The notes: a model not told the origin generated them from the sequence alone. Shown: positions 34,007 through 43,314, counted from the stretch's first letter. The stretch: 52,193 nt of DNA from an uncultured Desulfuromonadales bacterium (GCA_903929485.1 CAIYUY010000330.1:1-52193), one strand, 5' to 3'. Numbers and translations are program-made.

Positions 34007-34303
34007 ATGCCGTTCATGCATCCCATGGCCGCCCTTGCACTACTCATCCTCCTCGGTTTTCTCTTCAACATCCCCCTGGGCTATATCCGACAGAACTATG
34101 AAAAGTTCTCCTTCGGCTGGTATTTCTACATTCACATCTCCATCCCCCTCATCATCTTTCTTCGGGTCAAATCCGGCTTCAGTTGGCGCTACATCCCCCT
34201 CACCGTCGGTGCCGCCATCCTGGGACAAATTGTGGGGGGGAGACTCAAACGTCGAAAAAATCTGAAGTTGAATCCGGCCACCCCCCATGAAAACTCCCTC
34301 TGA
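34007..34303 (+). CDS. Small integral membrane protein
   Basis: Protein of 98 residues with about three hydrophobic helices (residues 8-25, 39-52 and 62-77), the first two separated by PLGYIRQNYEKFSFGW, and a basic tail (GRLKRRKN). I recognise no family. It overlaps the start of dciA by 17 nt, so the two are likely coexpressed. It is divergent from the DUF3343 gene, with 98 bp between starts. Confidence 0.75.
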   Translation: MPFMHPMAALALLILLGFLFNIPLGYIRQNYEKFSFGWYFYIHISIPLIIFLRVKSGFSWRYIPLTVGAAILGQIVGGRLKRRKNLKLNPATPHENSL

Positions 34304-34745
34304 ACTCTCCACGCTCCTCCCATCACTCTTTTCCGACAAACCCCTGGGAAAACGGCTCAAGGAGTCGGTGATCTGGCGGGTCTGGGACAAGGCGGTGGGT
34401 CAACCCATCGCGTCCAAGGCGCGTCCGTCGGCTTTTCGCCAGGGGATACTTACCGTGGCGGTCACCAGCGCCCCCTGGATGCAGCAGCTCGGCTTCCTCA
34501 AGCAGCAGCTCATTGAGGCGGTGAACGGTGCGCTGGGTGAAGAGATGGTCACGGAGATCTATCTGAAGGCCGGCACCCTCCCCCCCCTCCCTGCTCCTCC
34601 CCCCCCCCGTCCCCCACGCATGGTCCGGCAACTTACCGGTGAAGAACAGAGCCGCATCCAACAAGAGGCGGCGACCATTCCTGACGAAGAGCTTCGCGCC
34701 GCCTACAGCCACTGCCGCGCGATCTGGCTGAGCAGCCGGCCTTAA
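34287..34745 (+). CDS. dciA: DUF721 / DciA-family protein
   Basis: Protein of 152 residues. Its N-terminal part (LKESVIWRVWDKAVGQPIAS, LTVAVTSAPWMQQL and LKQQLIEAVN) is the DUF721 domain of DciA. DciA promotes loading of the replicative helicase DnaB in bacteria that lack DnaC. A proline-rich linker of about 15 residues (encoded partly by a C10 run) and a helical tail follow. It stands at the left edge of an accessory island. Confidence 0.8.
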   Translation: MKTPSELSTLLPSLFSDKPLGKRLKESVIWRVWDKAVGQPIASKARPSAFRQGILTVAVTSAPWMQQLGFLKQQLIEAVNGALGEEMVTEIYLKAGTLPPLPAPPPPRPPRMVRQLTGEEQSRIQQEAATIPDEELRAAYSHCRAIWLSSRP

Positions 34746-34930
34746 GCAGGACAAACCGGAACCACACAGGATATTCAAAGGCAACCTCACATTGGACGCG
34801 GATAAACGCCGATGAACGCGGATCTGAGACATTAAAACCTAACCGATGCGATCCCCAAATTCCACACTTGATGAATAACACGGGATAGCATACGATAAAA
34901 ATCGACACCACAGCATCGAAAGGGGTACTT
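34746..34930. other. Intergenic region with a GCGGATAAACGCC repeat
   Basis: It contains a second copy of the GACGCGGATAAACGCCGATG repeat (34796-34826) also found near 12638-12665. AAAGGGG near the right end is the ribosome binding site of the antitoxin. No other signal is seen. Confidence 0.5.
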
Positions 34931-35209
34931 ATGGCGAGCCTGACTATACATAATATTGACCCAGTTTTGAAGAGTGAGGCGATGGCAATCATGAGACAGC
35001 ATGGGATGACGGCACGGGCAACCGTTGAATCATTCTTACGGCGTATGGTAAACGACCACCGGGCGGGAGAGCGGTGTTTCTGTCACGACTTGGAACCGAA
35101 CGAGGAAACGCGGCGGGCGCTGGCCGCATCGGCGGCGGGTGAAGGGTTGCAGCGGTTTAACTCCGTGGATGAACTCTTTGACCACTTGGACGCAGAATGC
35201 GCACCTTAG
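34931..35209 (+). CDS. RelB/DinJ-type antitoxin
   Basis: Protein of 92 residues. The N-terminal ~40 residues (SLTIHNIDPVLKSEAMAIM) look like a ribbon-helix-helix DNA-binding domain. The C-terminal part (ALAASAAGEGLQRFNSVDEL) matches the toxin-binding tail of RelB/DinJ antitoxins. It overlaps the toxin gene by 13 nt, the usual arrangement, and would both neutralise the toxin and repress its own promoter. Confidence 0.85.
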   Translation: MASLTIHNIDPVLKSEAMAIMRQHGMTARATVESFLRRMVNDHRAGERCFCHDLEPNEETRRALAASAAGEGLQRFNSVDELFDHLDAECAP

Positions 35210-35466
35210 TCGCTCGTAACCGTTTCGGCAAGGAATACTCATTGAGGGTTAAACGGGGCAAAGACGGCAACAAACTCAAAGCAGTTATCACCCTGCTTGC
35301 CAGTGGTGGAGCCCTGCCACCGGAATATCTGGATCATCCGCTTAAAGGTAATTTCAAAGGTTGCCGCGACTGCCACATTGAGCCGGATTGGTTGCTAATT
35401 TACCGGCGTGACGATGACACCCTCTATCTTGAACGTACTGGTACCCATACCGACTTGTTTGAATAA
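35197..35466 (+). CDS. YafQ-type RelE-family mRNA interferase toxin
   Basis: Protein of 89 residues. The YafQ active-site set is present at a shift of three: H47 (DHPLKG), H60 (CHIEPDW), D64 and H84 (TGTHTDLF). YafQ cuts mRNA in the ribosome. Length and position after the antitoxin fit. This module therefore looks functional. Confidence 0.9.
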   Translation: MRTLVARNRFGKEYSLRVKRGKDGNKLKAVITLLASGGALPPEYLDHPLKGNFKGCRDCHIEPDWLLIYRRDDDTLYLERTGTHTDLFE

Positions 35467-35543
35467 CCAGATAAAAGTTCCGGTGTGCGGCTATTTCTTT
35501 TACAATCAACTTGGCAACTTGGAAGCCTGATAATCATATTAAA

Positions 35544-35620
35544 GGCACCTCCTGGCACAGGCAAAAACTACCTGCTAAGATTTTAAGGTAAGCGACCTTT
35601 AAAATCGGGAGGTGCCTTAT
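35544..35620 (+). promoter_or_regulatory. Inverted repeats upstream of the IS110 transposase
   Basis: AAAGGCACCTCC (35543-35554) and GGAGGTGCCTT (35610-35620) are complementary. Inside them lies a second hairpin, GATTTTAAGGT/ACCTTTAAAATC. The inner arm contains the ribosome binding site of the transposase (GGGAGG), so folding could hide it. It probably represents the IS left end and its control region. Confidence 0.6.
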
Positions 35621-36272
35621 GAAACTCTACTCCGGGATCGATCTGCATTCTAACAACAGTTATTTGGCAATTGTCGATGAAAACGGAAAACGAATCTTCA
35701 AAGAGAAACTGGCGAACGATATTGTCGCTATTACTGACGCACTATCTTTGTACAGTGGTTCTCTTGAAGGTGTGGTTGTTGAATCCACCTACAATTGGTA
35801 TTGGCTGGTTGATGGCCTGATGGCAGAAGGCTTCGCCGTACACCTGGCGAATCCTTCCGCCATCAAACAATACAGCGGCCTCAAACATACCGACGACAAG
35901 CACGATGCTTTCTGGCTCGCAGAGATGTTACGGCTCAACATCTTGCCGGAAGGGTACATCTATCCGAAGGAGGAGCGTCCCTTGCGGGATCTGCTTCGGA
36001 AACGAAGTCATCTGGTCCATCTCAGGACGTCGTTGATGCTCAGCTTGGAAAACATTGTCAGTCGTAACTGCGGTCACGGCCTCACCGCCAATAATGTCAG
36101 GAAAATCCGTGAAGATTTGGTAGCTCCGCTACTTGCCGGCAATGAAGACCTGGCATTGGCCGGTCAGGTCAGTAAAGAAACCATCGACTTTCTGACGCAT
36201 AAAATTCGGAAGATTGAGAGTCCAAGGGGACGACACATAAGAGAGTCCAAGGGGACGCACATAAGTATATAA
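35619..36272 (+). pseudogene. Truncated IS110-family transposase
   Basis: The first ~195 residues match the N-terminal DEDD domain of IS110 transposases (SGIDLHSNNSYLAIVDENG, VVVESTYNWYWLVDGLMAE, GLKHTDDKHDAFWLAEMLRL). The second, C-terminal domain of the family is absent. From about residue 200 the frame runs into a GGGGACGCACATAAG repeat, which encodes the last residues and the stop. The element is thus probably inactive. Confidence 0.88.
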
Positions 36273-36400
36273 GTTACTTGTCGCCTTCGTACAAAACACC
36301 TTTCTCTCAAATTAAATCTTTAGTGCACCAAAGAGGAAACTTATAAACTTATGTGCGTCCCCTTCTTTCCTTGTGCGTCCCCTTCTTTCCTCACGGGGAC
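36216..36400. repeat. GGGGACGCACATAAG inverted repeat element
   Basis: Copies of AAGGGGACG(C)ACATAAG at about 36222-36262 face reverse copies at about 36337-36385 across roughly 75 bp. Such elements resemble REPs linked with TnpA-REP transposases. It marks the break point of the IS110 gene, and a related but different repeat ends the macro-domain gene at 38160-38216. Confidence 0.75.
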
Positions 36401-36520
36401 GATACGGGCACCCGGTCCAGGATCGACCGTTAACTCCGCGCGAAGCTGCACGTCTGCAAGGTTTTCCCGACTGGTTTGTTTTTGAAGGGAATCGGTCCGA
36501 TGTAAAGGGAGCCGGGGTCA
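36401..36520 (+). pseudogene. C-terminal fragment of a DNA (cytosine-5) methyltransferase
   Basis: The frame through 36412-36513 encodes HPVQDRPLTPREAARLQGFP and then DWFVFEG, the conserved motif IX-X segment of Dcm-type C5 methyltransferases. No catalytic PC motif is found nearby. It is a leftover of a restriction-modification gene. Tandem GGAGGCAGG steps follow (36539-36590). Confidence 0.7.
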
Positions 36521-36678
36521 GGATTGCGACATTGCAACTTGGAGGAGGCAGGAGGAGGCAGGGCTTTGGAGGAGGCAGGGGCAGGCTTTGATTTGTTGAA
36601 TATTCAACAAACCAAAACCTGACTCCAACGACCGACCCCAACGACCCCACTAAAATGAATGGAATTCAATTCCTGCCA
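36521..36678. other. Intergenic region with GGAGGCAGG steps
   Basis: It contains four GGAGGCAGG-type steps and a TTGTTGAATATTCAACAA palindrome (36593-36610). No gene is supported. Confidence 0.5.
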
Positions 36679-36996
36679 TCATGCAATCGCTTCAAGCCCT
36701 TTTCTCCGCACCAGATCAAGCAGTTTGAGCGCCGGGCCGCTGGGGTGTTTTTCTCCCCGTTCCCATTTGCTGACAGAACCAACTGAAACATTCAGGTGAT
36801 GGGCAAACACCGCCTGGCTTACGCCTGCCTTGATTCTGGTCTCAGCGATTTCACTGGGCGCCAGATTTTCCACAGGCATAAGGCATGATCCATCGAAATG
36901 TCGCATGGTCTTCGTGTCAACCAGGCCGATATCATGTAGCCCCTGGATGGATTCATGCAGTGCGGCCAGAGCCGGACTTCTATATTTCGTTGTCAT
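36679..36996 (-). CDS. HigA-type antitoxin (XRE helix-turn-helix)
   Basis: Protein of 105 residues. The C-terminal half carries an XRE-type helix-turn-helix (RIKAGVSQAVFAHHLNVSVG, SVSKWERGEKHPSG). The layout, toxin gene first with an ATGA overlap, is typical of HigBA. It probably represses its own promoter. The partner toxin appears broken. Confidence 0.8.
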   Translation of the reverse strand: MTTKYRSPALAALHESIQGLHDIGLVDTKTMRHFDGSCLMPVENLAPSEIAETRIKAGVSQAVFAHHLNVSVGSVSKWERGEKHPSGPALKLLDLVRRKGLEAIA

Positions 36997-37262
36997 GATG
37001 GCGTGACCTCCTCCATTTCATTTCTTTCAATTGCTGCGGCTATCTCCGCGTCGCTTAACCCAAGGTACACGGCAGCGGCGCTCTTGAATTCGGTGACTTC
37101 GTGTCTGTCCAGATTATCTTTATCGTTTTTGGCAAAGCAGTACACGAAAACCGACCTTGTTTCAACAAAAACCGCGACAGATCTATTAAAAGCCAATGAA
37201 AGGGGATGAAGTGGAAAAGCCCGTGTCCAGGCTTGAACGTTCAGACATTCACAGGGGGCCAA
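36993..37262 (-). pseudogene. Degraded HigB/RelE-type toxin
   Basis: The ORF encodes the C-terminal portion of a RelE/HigB-2-like toxin (SVFVYCFAKNDKDNLDRHEV, then FKSAAAVYLGLSDAEIAAAI). The normal N-terminal half, with most of the ribosome-binding and catalytic residues, is missing or replaced by unrelated residues (MAPCECLNVQAWTRAF). Toxin activity is doubtful, and the intact antitoxin may be a relic. Confidence 0.65.
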
Positions 37263-37360
37263 GAGGGACGGGCCGACCGGGCGCGACGCAGGTAACTTAA
37301 GTAACTTATTAATGTTGCGGGATACAGGATTCCGGGTGGCCCACCATACTCGGGCTCACC

Positions 37361-37651
37361 GGTTCGGAACAGAGGCTTCATGACATCCACCTTATTTCTC
37401 TCGGAGAGGGAGAAGCGTCCTGTATCGCCGTTGCGGCGCAGAGAAACCTTTTCTTTGCCTGCGATGACAAGCTGGCGCGCAAGGAAGCCACACGTCTCGC
37501 TATTCCCCTCACCGGAACCATCGGCATTCTTATGAAAGCAGTCCGGTTGGGTCTGATCAACAGCTCCATAGCCACCAAACTGCTTCAAGAGATGGTACGG
37601 CAGGGGTTCTATTCCCCCCTCCCCAGGATCGAGACAGGAGATTATTCATGA
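37361..37651 (+). pseudogene. C-terminal fragment of a DUF3368 / PIN-domain protein
   Basis: Translated in the frame ending TGA at 37649-37651, it reads [40 protein letters not shown] and [18 protein letters not shown]. These are the last two-thirds of a DUF3368 (PIN-like) protein, and no plausible start is visible. The stop overlaps the macro-domain start by ATGA, so a translational coupling has survived the loss of the 5' part. Confidence 0.65.
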
Positions 37652-38190
37652 ATGAGCGGATCCGGATTGTTCAGGGAGATATTACGACTCTGGCGGTGGA
37701 CGCCATTGTTAACGCGGCCAACGGTCGCCTGCTGGGGGGAGGAGGGGTGGACGGGGCCATCCACCGGGCAGCTGGACCGGAACTTCTGGCCGAATGCCGG
37801 ACTCTGGGTGGATGCGAAACCGGCGACGCCAAAATCACCGGAGGCTACCGCCTTCCGGCGCGACAGGTCATTCATACCGTCGGGCCGGTATGGCATGAGG
37901 GAGAACAGGGTGAGCCGGAACTGCTGGCAAGCTGCTACCGCCGCTGCTTTCAGCTGGCCCATGAACATGGCATCAGAACCATCGCCTTCCCTGCCATCAG
38001 TTGCGGGGTCTACGGCTATCCGCTGAAGGAGGCGTGCCGGATCGCGCTGACGGAGGCAAAAAGTGCGATTGAGAGCTACCCGGAACTGGAGCAGATCCTC
38101 TTCGTCGCCCTGGGGGATGAGGTGCTGGCGGCCTACCGGGAAGCATGCAGGTTTGTTTGGGGAAACAAGGGGACAGGCATAAAATTATAA
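37648..38190 (+). CDS. Macro-domain protein (O-acetyl-ADP-ribose deacetylase-like)
   Basis: Protein of 180 residues: [20 protein letters not shown], then [24 protein letters not shown] and [14 protein letters not shown]. These are the ADP-ribose-binding loops of the YmdB-like macro domain, including the catalytic-loop aspartate and the asparagine of NAAN. It would remove ADP-ribose or acetyl groups in ADP-ribose signalling. The C-terminal NKGTGIKL and the TAA stop come from a repeat. It follows the PIN fragment with a 4-nt overlap. Confidence 0.92.
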   Translation: MNERIRIVQGDITTLAVDAIVNAANGRLLGGGGVDGAIHRAAGPELLAECRTLGGCETGDAKITGGYRLPARQVIHTVGPVWHEGEQGEPELLASCYRRCFQLAHEHGIRTIAFPAISCGVYGYPLKEACRIALTEAKSAIESYPELEQILFVALGDEVLAAYREACRFVWGNKGTGIKL

Positions 38191-38325
38191 GTTTCCATCG
38201 AGAATCTTATAATTTTATACTCGCCCCTCTCATTCCCTTTTAGGGAAAATTTGGTTTGTCATGAACGTCCCTCAAACCCTCGGAATAGGGCCGGGTAAGG
38301 ACCTCGGCCCTATTCATTGCTTCGT
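38160..38325. repeat. Two inverted repeats after the macro-domain gene
   Basis: AAAATTATAAG / CTTATAATTTT (38180-38190, 38206-38216) forms an AT-rich hairpin that overlaps the gene's last codons. GAATAGGGCCG / CGGCCCTATTC (38282-38314) forms a second hairpin without a T-run. Confidence 0.7.
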
Positions 38326-38348
38326 TTAAATCCGGAATTGATCTTCTA

Positions 38349-38732
38349 TCACGGATGTATATACTGTCCGACAGCCACGGACAACAAACCTGAGCGAGTC
38401 AGATGGTGTTGCGTAGCATAACGATCTATCTCGCGTAATAAGTTTTCCGGAAGAGTTATATTGACCCGCCTCGATTTTATATTCAGGCGGGAAAGATCGA
38501 CATCGACCAAAACCCAGGTTCCCCCTTGGTATTCGGAATCATCGATCCACCTCTCTAGTGATGATGCCGCCGGGAGGGATTCCTCACCGGTATAATGACA
38601 CTCGACGGCATCCTGAATATTGGCCACAGCCAATTCAACTGTTTTACCTGCGGTAAAACAACCTGGGATATCGGGGATTGTAACACTGTAATCGCTCTGG
38701 GTATCCTTATGAATCACTACAGGAAATAACAT
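38349..38732 (-). CDS. hicB: HicB-type antitoxin
   Basis: From the ATG at 38732 it has 127 residues. It carries a partial RNase-H-like HicB fold (DYSVTIPDIPGCFTAGKTVE, AVANIQDAVECH) and then a ribbon-helix-helix tail (RVNITLPENLLREIDRY). It lies downstream of hicA with 4 bp between. It should neutralise HicA and bind the operator. Confidence 0.9.
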   Translation of the reverse strand: MLFPVVIHKDTQSDYSVTIPDIPGCFTAGKTVELAVANIQDAVECHYTGEESLPAASSLERWIDDSEYQGGTWVLVDVDLSRLNIKSRRVNITLPENLLREIDRYATQHHLTRSGLLSVAVGQYIHP

Positions 38733-38736
38733 GTTT

Positions 38737-38925
38737 TTAGCTCCATTCCCATCCGGCCTGTCGGTAGATACTACGCAAAGTAGCAACGGCAAAGTCATGA
38801 TTGGGATGTATGACCGTAACATAACCGGTTTTTTCTGGGTGCTTGAATTTGTGGTGAGAGCCGGTAACTGCTACCAACTCCCATCCTTCCTTTTTTAAGC
38901 GCTTTATTATTTCGCGGCTTGACAT
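38737..38925 (-). CDS. hicA: HicA-type mRNA interferase toxin
   Basis: From the ATG at 38925 it has 62 residues: SREIIKRLKKEGWELVAVTG, then SHHKFKHPEKTGYVTVIHPN, which includes the catalytic His. It is a double-stranded RNA-binding-like fold that cuts mRNA. The longer frame upstream to 39000 is less likely to be used. Confidence 0.9.
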   Translation of the reverse strand: MSSREIIKRLKKEGWELVAVTGSHHKFKHPEKTGYVTVIHPNHDFAVATLRSIYRQAGWEWS

Positions 38926-39130
38926 ATCGACAATATACATATCAGTACACACTGCGTCAAGACGGAAAAGGGGCCAAGTTGTTTTGTCGAAAGAAAACAA
39001 GGGTCCGACCGTACTTAACTTCTTTACTTACTCAAAAAACAACAGCAAGGCAGACGATTAGGGGGGGGGGAACTGGGGTCAGGGGGAACTGGGGTGTGTC
39101 ATGATCCAGACCCTTGAGACACATACAGAT

Positions 39131-39463
39131 TCAGCAAACATTAGCAGTAAGATGACTCAGCTGCTCATTCAGCCAACTGTTGATACTTTCGCCTGACTGC
39201 TTGGCAGCAACGTACACCTTGCGGTGCAGGTCGGGAGTCAGACGGAGCATGAATTTGCCGGTAAACGGTTTTTCCGGTACTTGGGCAAGCTGGGTGCAAA
39301 AGTCGAGATAATCGTCAACAGAGTCACGGAAAGCCTGTTTAATTTCATCCACCGTCTTTCCCTGAAAGGTAATCACGTCACGCAGACCGATCACCTCACC
39401 GTGAAAGATTTCAGCCTCATCATCATACTCTACCTTACCGGAATATCCTTTATACTGCATCAT
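39131..39463 (-). CDS. HicB-like antitoxin, second pair
   Basis: Protein of 110 residues. It has a HicB-type N terminus (YKGYSGKVEYDDEAEIFHGE, ITFQGKTVDEIKQAFRDSVD) and a C-terminal ribbon-helix-helix (FMLRLTPDLHRKVYVAAKQS). Its start overlaps the hicA2 stop (ATGA). AAGGAGG precedes the ATG. It looks intact. Confidence 0.88.
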   Translation of the reverse strand: MMQYKGYSGKVEYDDEAEIFHGEVIGLRDVITFQGKTVDEIKQAFRDSVDDYLDFCTQLAQVPEKPFTGKFMLRLTPDLHRKVYVAAKQSGESINSWLNEQLSHLTANVC

Positions 39464-39714
39464 GGTCGAGTACCTCCTTCGTGCAGAAAACGTCTTACCG
39501 ATTTCACTGCGCCTCTATCGGTTTCTTTTTGTGGATGAGGCCGATGAAAAGTAGCCTTTATGCCGTCAAGAAGAAACCTGACGCGGGAACCGTTACCTTC
39601 GAACCGTTCAGCCCCCAAAGCCATGAACAATGACTCGATGTCATCCCAGATTATGCCGGAGTTCACAGGGTCATGAAAAATTGCTTTTAACGTTTTTTGG
39701 TGCTTACTCGTCAT
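39460..39714 (-). CDS. HicA-like toxin, second pair
   Basis: Protein of 84 residues with SRVRFLLDGIKATFHRPHPQ, the catalytic-His region of the HicA2-type toxin. It begins MTSKHQKTLKAIFHDPVNSG. It is intact and coupled to the antitoxin. The pair ends the accessory island just before secA. Confidence 0.88.
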   Translation of the reverse strand: MTSKHQKTLKAIFHDPVNSGIIWDDIESLFMALGAERFEGNGSRVRFLLDGIKATFHRPHPQKETDRGAVKSVRRFLHEGGTRP

Positions 39715-39867
39715 GATTATTTGATATCACTTTTTGATACTATTGTAAATAGTTATGTTGGCGGTTGATTTGATTCTTTGCTCATTTTTGCGTGCGCAAC
39801 AAAAAGACGGGGTCTGAGGTCTGCCTGAGGGTCTCAGACATGACAAATCATCAAATGCACCAAATGC

Positions 39868-39902
39868 GAAGGCCGCTCCCCTTTGCAGCAGGAACGGCCC
39901 TC
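39868..39902 (-). terminator. Candidate terminator after secA
   Basis: GGCCGTTCC / GGAGCGGCC (one G-T pair) forms a 9-bp stem on the minus strand, 40 bp downstream of the secA stop. The T-run is weak. Confidence 0.5.
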
Positions 39903-39941
39903 AGTAACGTTATAACTATAGGGCAACAGGGGACTCTCCCT

Positions 39942-42653
39942 CTACGCCCCGCAACACTTCTTAAATTTTTTCCCGCTCCCGCAGCTGCAGGGGTCGTTTC
40001 GCCCCACCGTCTTGGTGCTCTTGATCGGCTTGGGTGGAGGGACATTTCCCCCCTCCACCAGATTGAAGACCAGCTTCTGCTTCTTCTGCTGCTGCTCCTG
40101 AATCTGCTCGATCTCCCGCTCCACCTCTTCCTGCTCCTTGGCGATCTGAACCCAGAAGATCTTCTCCACCACCTCCTGGCGAATCCGGGTGATCAGATCC
40201 ATGAAGAGCTGATACGCCTCCCTCTTGTACTCCTGCTTGGGATCCTTCTGCCCGTAACCCCGCAGGCCGATCCCCTCCTTGAGATGATCGATGGAGAGGA
40301 GGTGATCCTTCCACTGTTGGTCGATGGCCTGGAGCATGATCACCTTGATAAGGTGTTCCATCAGCTCGTTACCGAAGGAGGCAAGTTTGGCGTCGAAGAT
40401 CTCCCGGCTTTTCTGGGTCAACAGTTCCTGGAAGTTGGCCGGATTGAGCCGGACAATGGTCTCCTGGGGGACATCCAACTGGAAGCCGAAGAGCCGAAAA
40501 GCCTCGCCGGTGATCCCGTCCCAGTCCCATTCGGAGGCATGAACCTTCTCCACGGCGTACAGCTCGGCAATATCCTCCACGGCGTTTTCCATCATCTCCA
40601 GAAAGTTCCCCAGGGGATCGGTGCCGGCCAGGATCTCCTTTCGCTGGGTGTAGATCACCTCGCGCTGCTTGTTCATGACATCGTCGTACTCGATGAGGTG
40701 TTTCCGGATCTCGAAGTTGTGCGCCTCCACCTTCTTCTGGGCGTTTTCGATGGCCCTGGAGATCATCCCGTGGGTGATGGCCTCCCCCTCCTCGATTTTC
40801 AGCATCTCCATGATCCTGGCGACCCGATCCGAACCGAAGATCCGGAGGAGGTCATCCTGGAGGGAAAGGAAGAACTTGGATGAGCCGGGATCACCCTGGC
40901 GACCGGAACGTCCCCGGAGCTGATTGTCGATGCGGCGGGATTCATGTCGCTCGGTTCCCAGGATATGGAGACCTCCCAACCCCACCACCTCCTCGTGTTC
41001 AAGAGCGCACTGAGCCTTGAACTTGGCCAGGGTCGCCTCCACCTCCTCTTCCGTCGCCTCCGGGTTGGCCCGGTGCCACTGGGTGGTCATCCCGTCCGGG
41101 TTCCCCCCCAGGACGATATCGGTGCCGCGCCCCGCCATGTTGGTGGCGATGGTGATGGCCCCCTTCCGGCCGGCCTGAGCCACGATCTCCGCCTCCCGGT
41201 CATGCTGCTTGGCGTTGAGGACATTGTGGGGGATGCCGAATTTCTTCAGCATCTCCGAAAGGACTTCAGACTTTTCGATGGAGATGGTTCCCACCAGAAC
41301 CGGCTGCCCCTTGGCGTACATCTCCTTGATCTCTTCGATGACGGCGGTAAACTTCTCTTTTTCCGTCTTGTAGACCACATCGGGAAAGTCCGGGCGCAAC
41401 AACAGCCGGTTGGTGGGGATAACGGTGACGTCAAGCTTGTAGATCTTGTGAAACTCCTCTGCTTCGGTGTCGGCGGTGCCGGTCATCCCCGAGAGTTTCT
41501 CGTACATCCGGAAATAGTTCTGAAAGGTAATGGTGGCTAGGGTCTGGTTCTCATTCTCGATCTGAACCCCCTCCTTGGCCTCGATGGCCTGGTGAAGCCC
41601 GTCGGACCAGCGGCGCCCCGGCATGAGACGGCCGGTGAACTCGTCCACAATGAGAACTTCGCCATCCTTCACCACGTACTCCACGTCTCGCTTGAACAGG
41701 GCATGGGCGCGCAAGGCCTGGTTCACATGGTGGAGGTACTCGATATGGAGCGGGTCGTAAAGATTGTCCAGATTGAGGAGTTTCTCCACTTTCAGGACCC
41801 CTTCCTCGGTGAGGGTGGCGGATTTGGCCTTCTCATCCACGGTAAAGTCGCCGGTATGGCTCTTCCTTTTACCGGAAAGGGTGTTGGCCTCCACTTCTAT
41901 GACCTCCCCCTTTTTCAGTTTGGGGATGATCCGGTCGATGATGTAGTACTTGTCGGTGGAATCCTCGGTGGGACCGGAGATGATGAGCGGAGTCCGGGCC
42001 TCGTCGATGAGAATGGAGTCCACCTCATCCACGATGGCGTAGTAGAAGGGGCGCTGCACGTACTCCTCCAGGGCAAACTTCATGTTGTCCCGGAGATAAT
42101 CAAAACCGAATTCGTTATTGGTACCGTAGGTGATGTCGGCGGCATAGGCGGCGCGCCGTTCGTCGTCGTCCAGACCATGAACAATGACCCCCACCTGCAG
42201 TCCCAGAAACTCATGAATCTTACCCATCCACTGGGAATCGCGCCGGGCCAGGTAATCGTTCACCGTGATGACATGGACCCCCTTCCCCGCCAAGCCGTTC
42301 AGGTACGCGGGAAGGGTCGCCACCAGGGTTTTCCCCTCGCCGGTCTTCATCTCGGCGATCTTCCCCGAGTGGAGAACCATGCCGCCGATGAGCTGCACGT
42401 CGAAGTGCCGCATCCCCAGCACCCTTTTGCCCGCCTCGCGGCAGACGGCGAAGGCATCGGGGAGGATGTCGTCCAGGGTGGCCCCTCCGGCCAATCGCTC
42501 CTTCAACTCCGGGGTTTTCGCCCGGAGTTGCTCGTCGGACAGCGCCGCCATCCGCGACTCAAGCTCGTTGATATTTTCCACGATGGGGCGCATCCGCTTC
42601 AGCTCCCGCTCATTCTTGCTCCCGACAATCTTTTTTATGAGTCCACCGAACAT
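39942..42653 (-). CDS. secA: Preprotein translocase ATPase SecA
   Basis: From the ATG at 42653 (AGGAG upstream) it has 903 residues, a normal length. NBD1 has [20 protein letters not shown] and [13 protein letters not shown]. The preprotein-binding, NBD2 and helical scaffold parts follow ([33 protein letters not shown]). The C terminus has the SEC-C zinc motif [13 protein letters not shown], which binds SecB and lipids. It drives Sec-dependent export, needed by the many secreted proteins in this window. No frameshift. Confidence 0.97.
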   Translation of the reverse strand: MFGGLIKKIVGSKNERELKRMRPIVENINELESRMAALSDEQLRAKTPELKERLAGGATLDDILPDAFAVCREAGKRVLGMRHFDVQLIGGMVLHSGKIAEMKTGEGKTLVATLPAYLNGLAGKGVHVITVNDYLARRDSQWMGKIHEFLGLQVGVIVHGLDDDERRAAYAADITYGTNNEFGFDYLRDNMKFALEEYVQRPFYYAIVDEVDSILIDEARTPLIISGPTEDSTDKYYIIDRIIPKLKKGEVIEVEANTLSGKRKSHTGDFTVDEKAKSATLTEEGVLKVEKLLNLDNLYDPLHIEYLHHVNQALRAHALFKRDVEYVVKDGEVLIVDEFTGRLMPGRRWSDGLHQAIEAKEGVQIENENQTLATITFQNYFRMYEKLSGMTGTADTEAEEFHKIYKLDVTVIPTNRLLLRPDFPDVVYKTEKEKFTAVIEEIKEMYAKGQPVLVGTISIEKSEVLSEMLKKFGIPHNVLNAKQHDREAEIVAQAGRKGAITIATNMAGRGTDIVLGGNPDGMTTQWHRANPEATEEEVEATLAKFKAQCALEHEEVVGLGGLHILGTERHESRRIDNQLRGRSGRQGDPGSSKFFLSLQDDLLRIFGSDRVARIMEMLKIEEGEAITHGMISRAIENAQKKVEAHNFEIRKHLIEYDDVMNKQREVIYTQRKEILAGTDPLGNFLEMMENAVEDIAELYAVEKVHASEWDWDGITGEAFRLFGFQLDVPQETIVRLNPANFQELLTQKSREIFDAKLASFGNELMEHLIKVIMLQAIDQQWKDHLLSIDHLKEGIGLRGYGQKDPKQEYKREAYQLFMDLITRIRQEVVEKIFWVQIAKEQEEVEREIEQIQEQQQKKQKLVFNLVEGGNVPPPKPIKSTKTVGRNDPCSCGSGKKFKKCCGA

Positions 42654-42798
42654 GGTCTGATCTCCTGGACGAAACGGGTAGTTCACTTTGAAAAAACAGG
42701 TAAGGATACCATAATCCCCCCAAACGCTCAACAGAAAAGGGATGAACCGTCCCGGCGGCCCACCCCTTCCCGTACAACCCTACTCTGATAGTTACCCT

Positions 42799-43314
42799 CT
42801 ACTCCACTATTTTCGCGGAGATGATGCTCACCGTTTCCACGGGAACGTCGGATTGACCCGACTTGTTGCCGGTCTTGACGACTCGGATCAGGTCGACCAC
42901 ATCCATCCCTCCGGTCACCTCGCCAAAGACAGCATAGCCGAAACGATCCGGGGTTTTGCCGCTGTTATTGAGAAAGGCGTTATCCACGGTATTGATGAAG
43001 AACTGTGAGGTGGCGCTGTCCACCACGGCGGTCCTCGCCATGGCCACGGTTCCCCGTTTGTTCAAAAGACCGTTAGTCGCCTCGTTCTTGATGGCGAATT
43101 TGGTCTTCTTCGGCTGCAGGTCGGCATCCATCCCCCCCCCCTGAACCATGAAATCCTTGATAACCCGGTGAAAGATTGTGCCGTCATAATATCCTTCCTT
43201 CACGTAGTTCAGGAAGTTACGGACAGAGATTGGAGCCTTCTCCTTGTTGAGGGTAATGGTGATGGTCCCCATGGAGGTTTCCAGGGCCACGACGGGGTTT
43301 ACTTCTTCACTCAT
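42799..43314 (-). CDS. Cyclophilin-type peptidyl-prolyl isomerase
   Basis: From the ATG at 43314 (GGAG upstream) it has 171 residues. It has the cyclophilin core: [20 protein letters not shown] with [31 protein letters not shown], and [17 protein letters not shown]. There is no signal peptide, so it is cytoplasmic. A G10 run encodes the GGG in VQGGGMD. It lies upstream of secA with 145 bp between. Confidence 0.92.
   Translation of the reverse strand: MSEEVNPVVALETSMGTITITLNKEKAPISVRNFLNYVKEGYYDGTIFHRVIKDFMVQGGGMDADLQPKKTKFAIKNEATNGLLNKRGTVAMARTAVVDSATSQFFINTVDNAFLNNSGKTPDRFGYAVFGEVTGGMDVVDLIRVVKTGNKSGQSDVPVETVSIISAKIVE

Noticed and set aside
39792-42788. Long plus-strand frames opposite secA
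   Set aside because: They are shadows: leucine- and histidine-rich with no domain, in frames set by the GC-rich third positions of secA.
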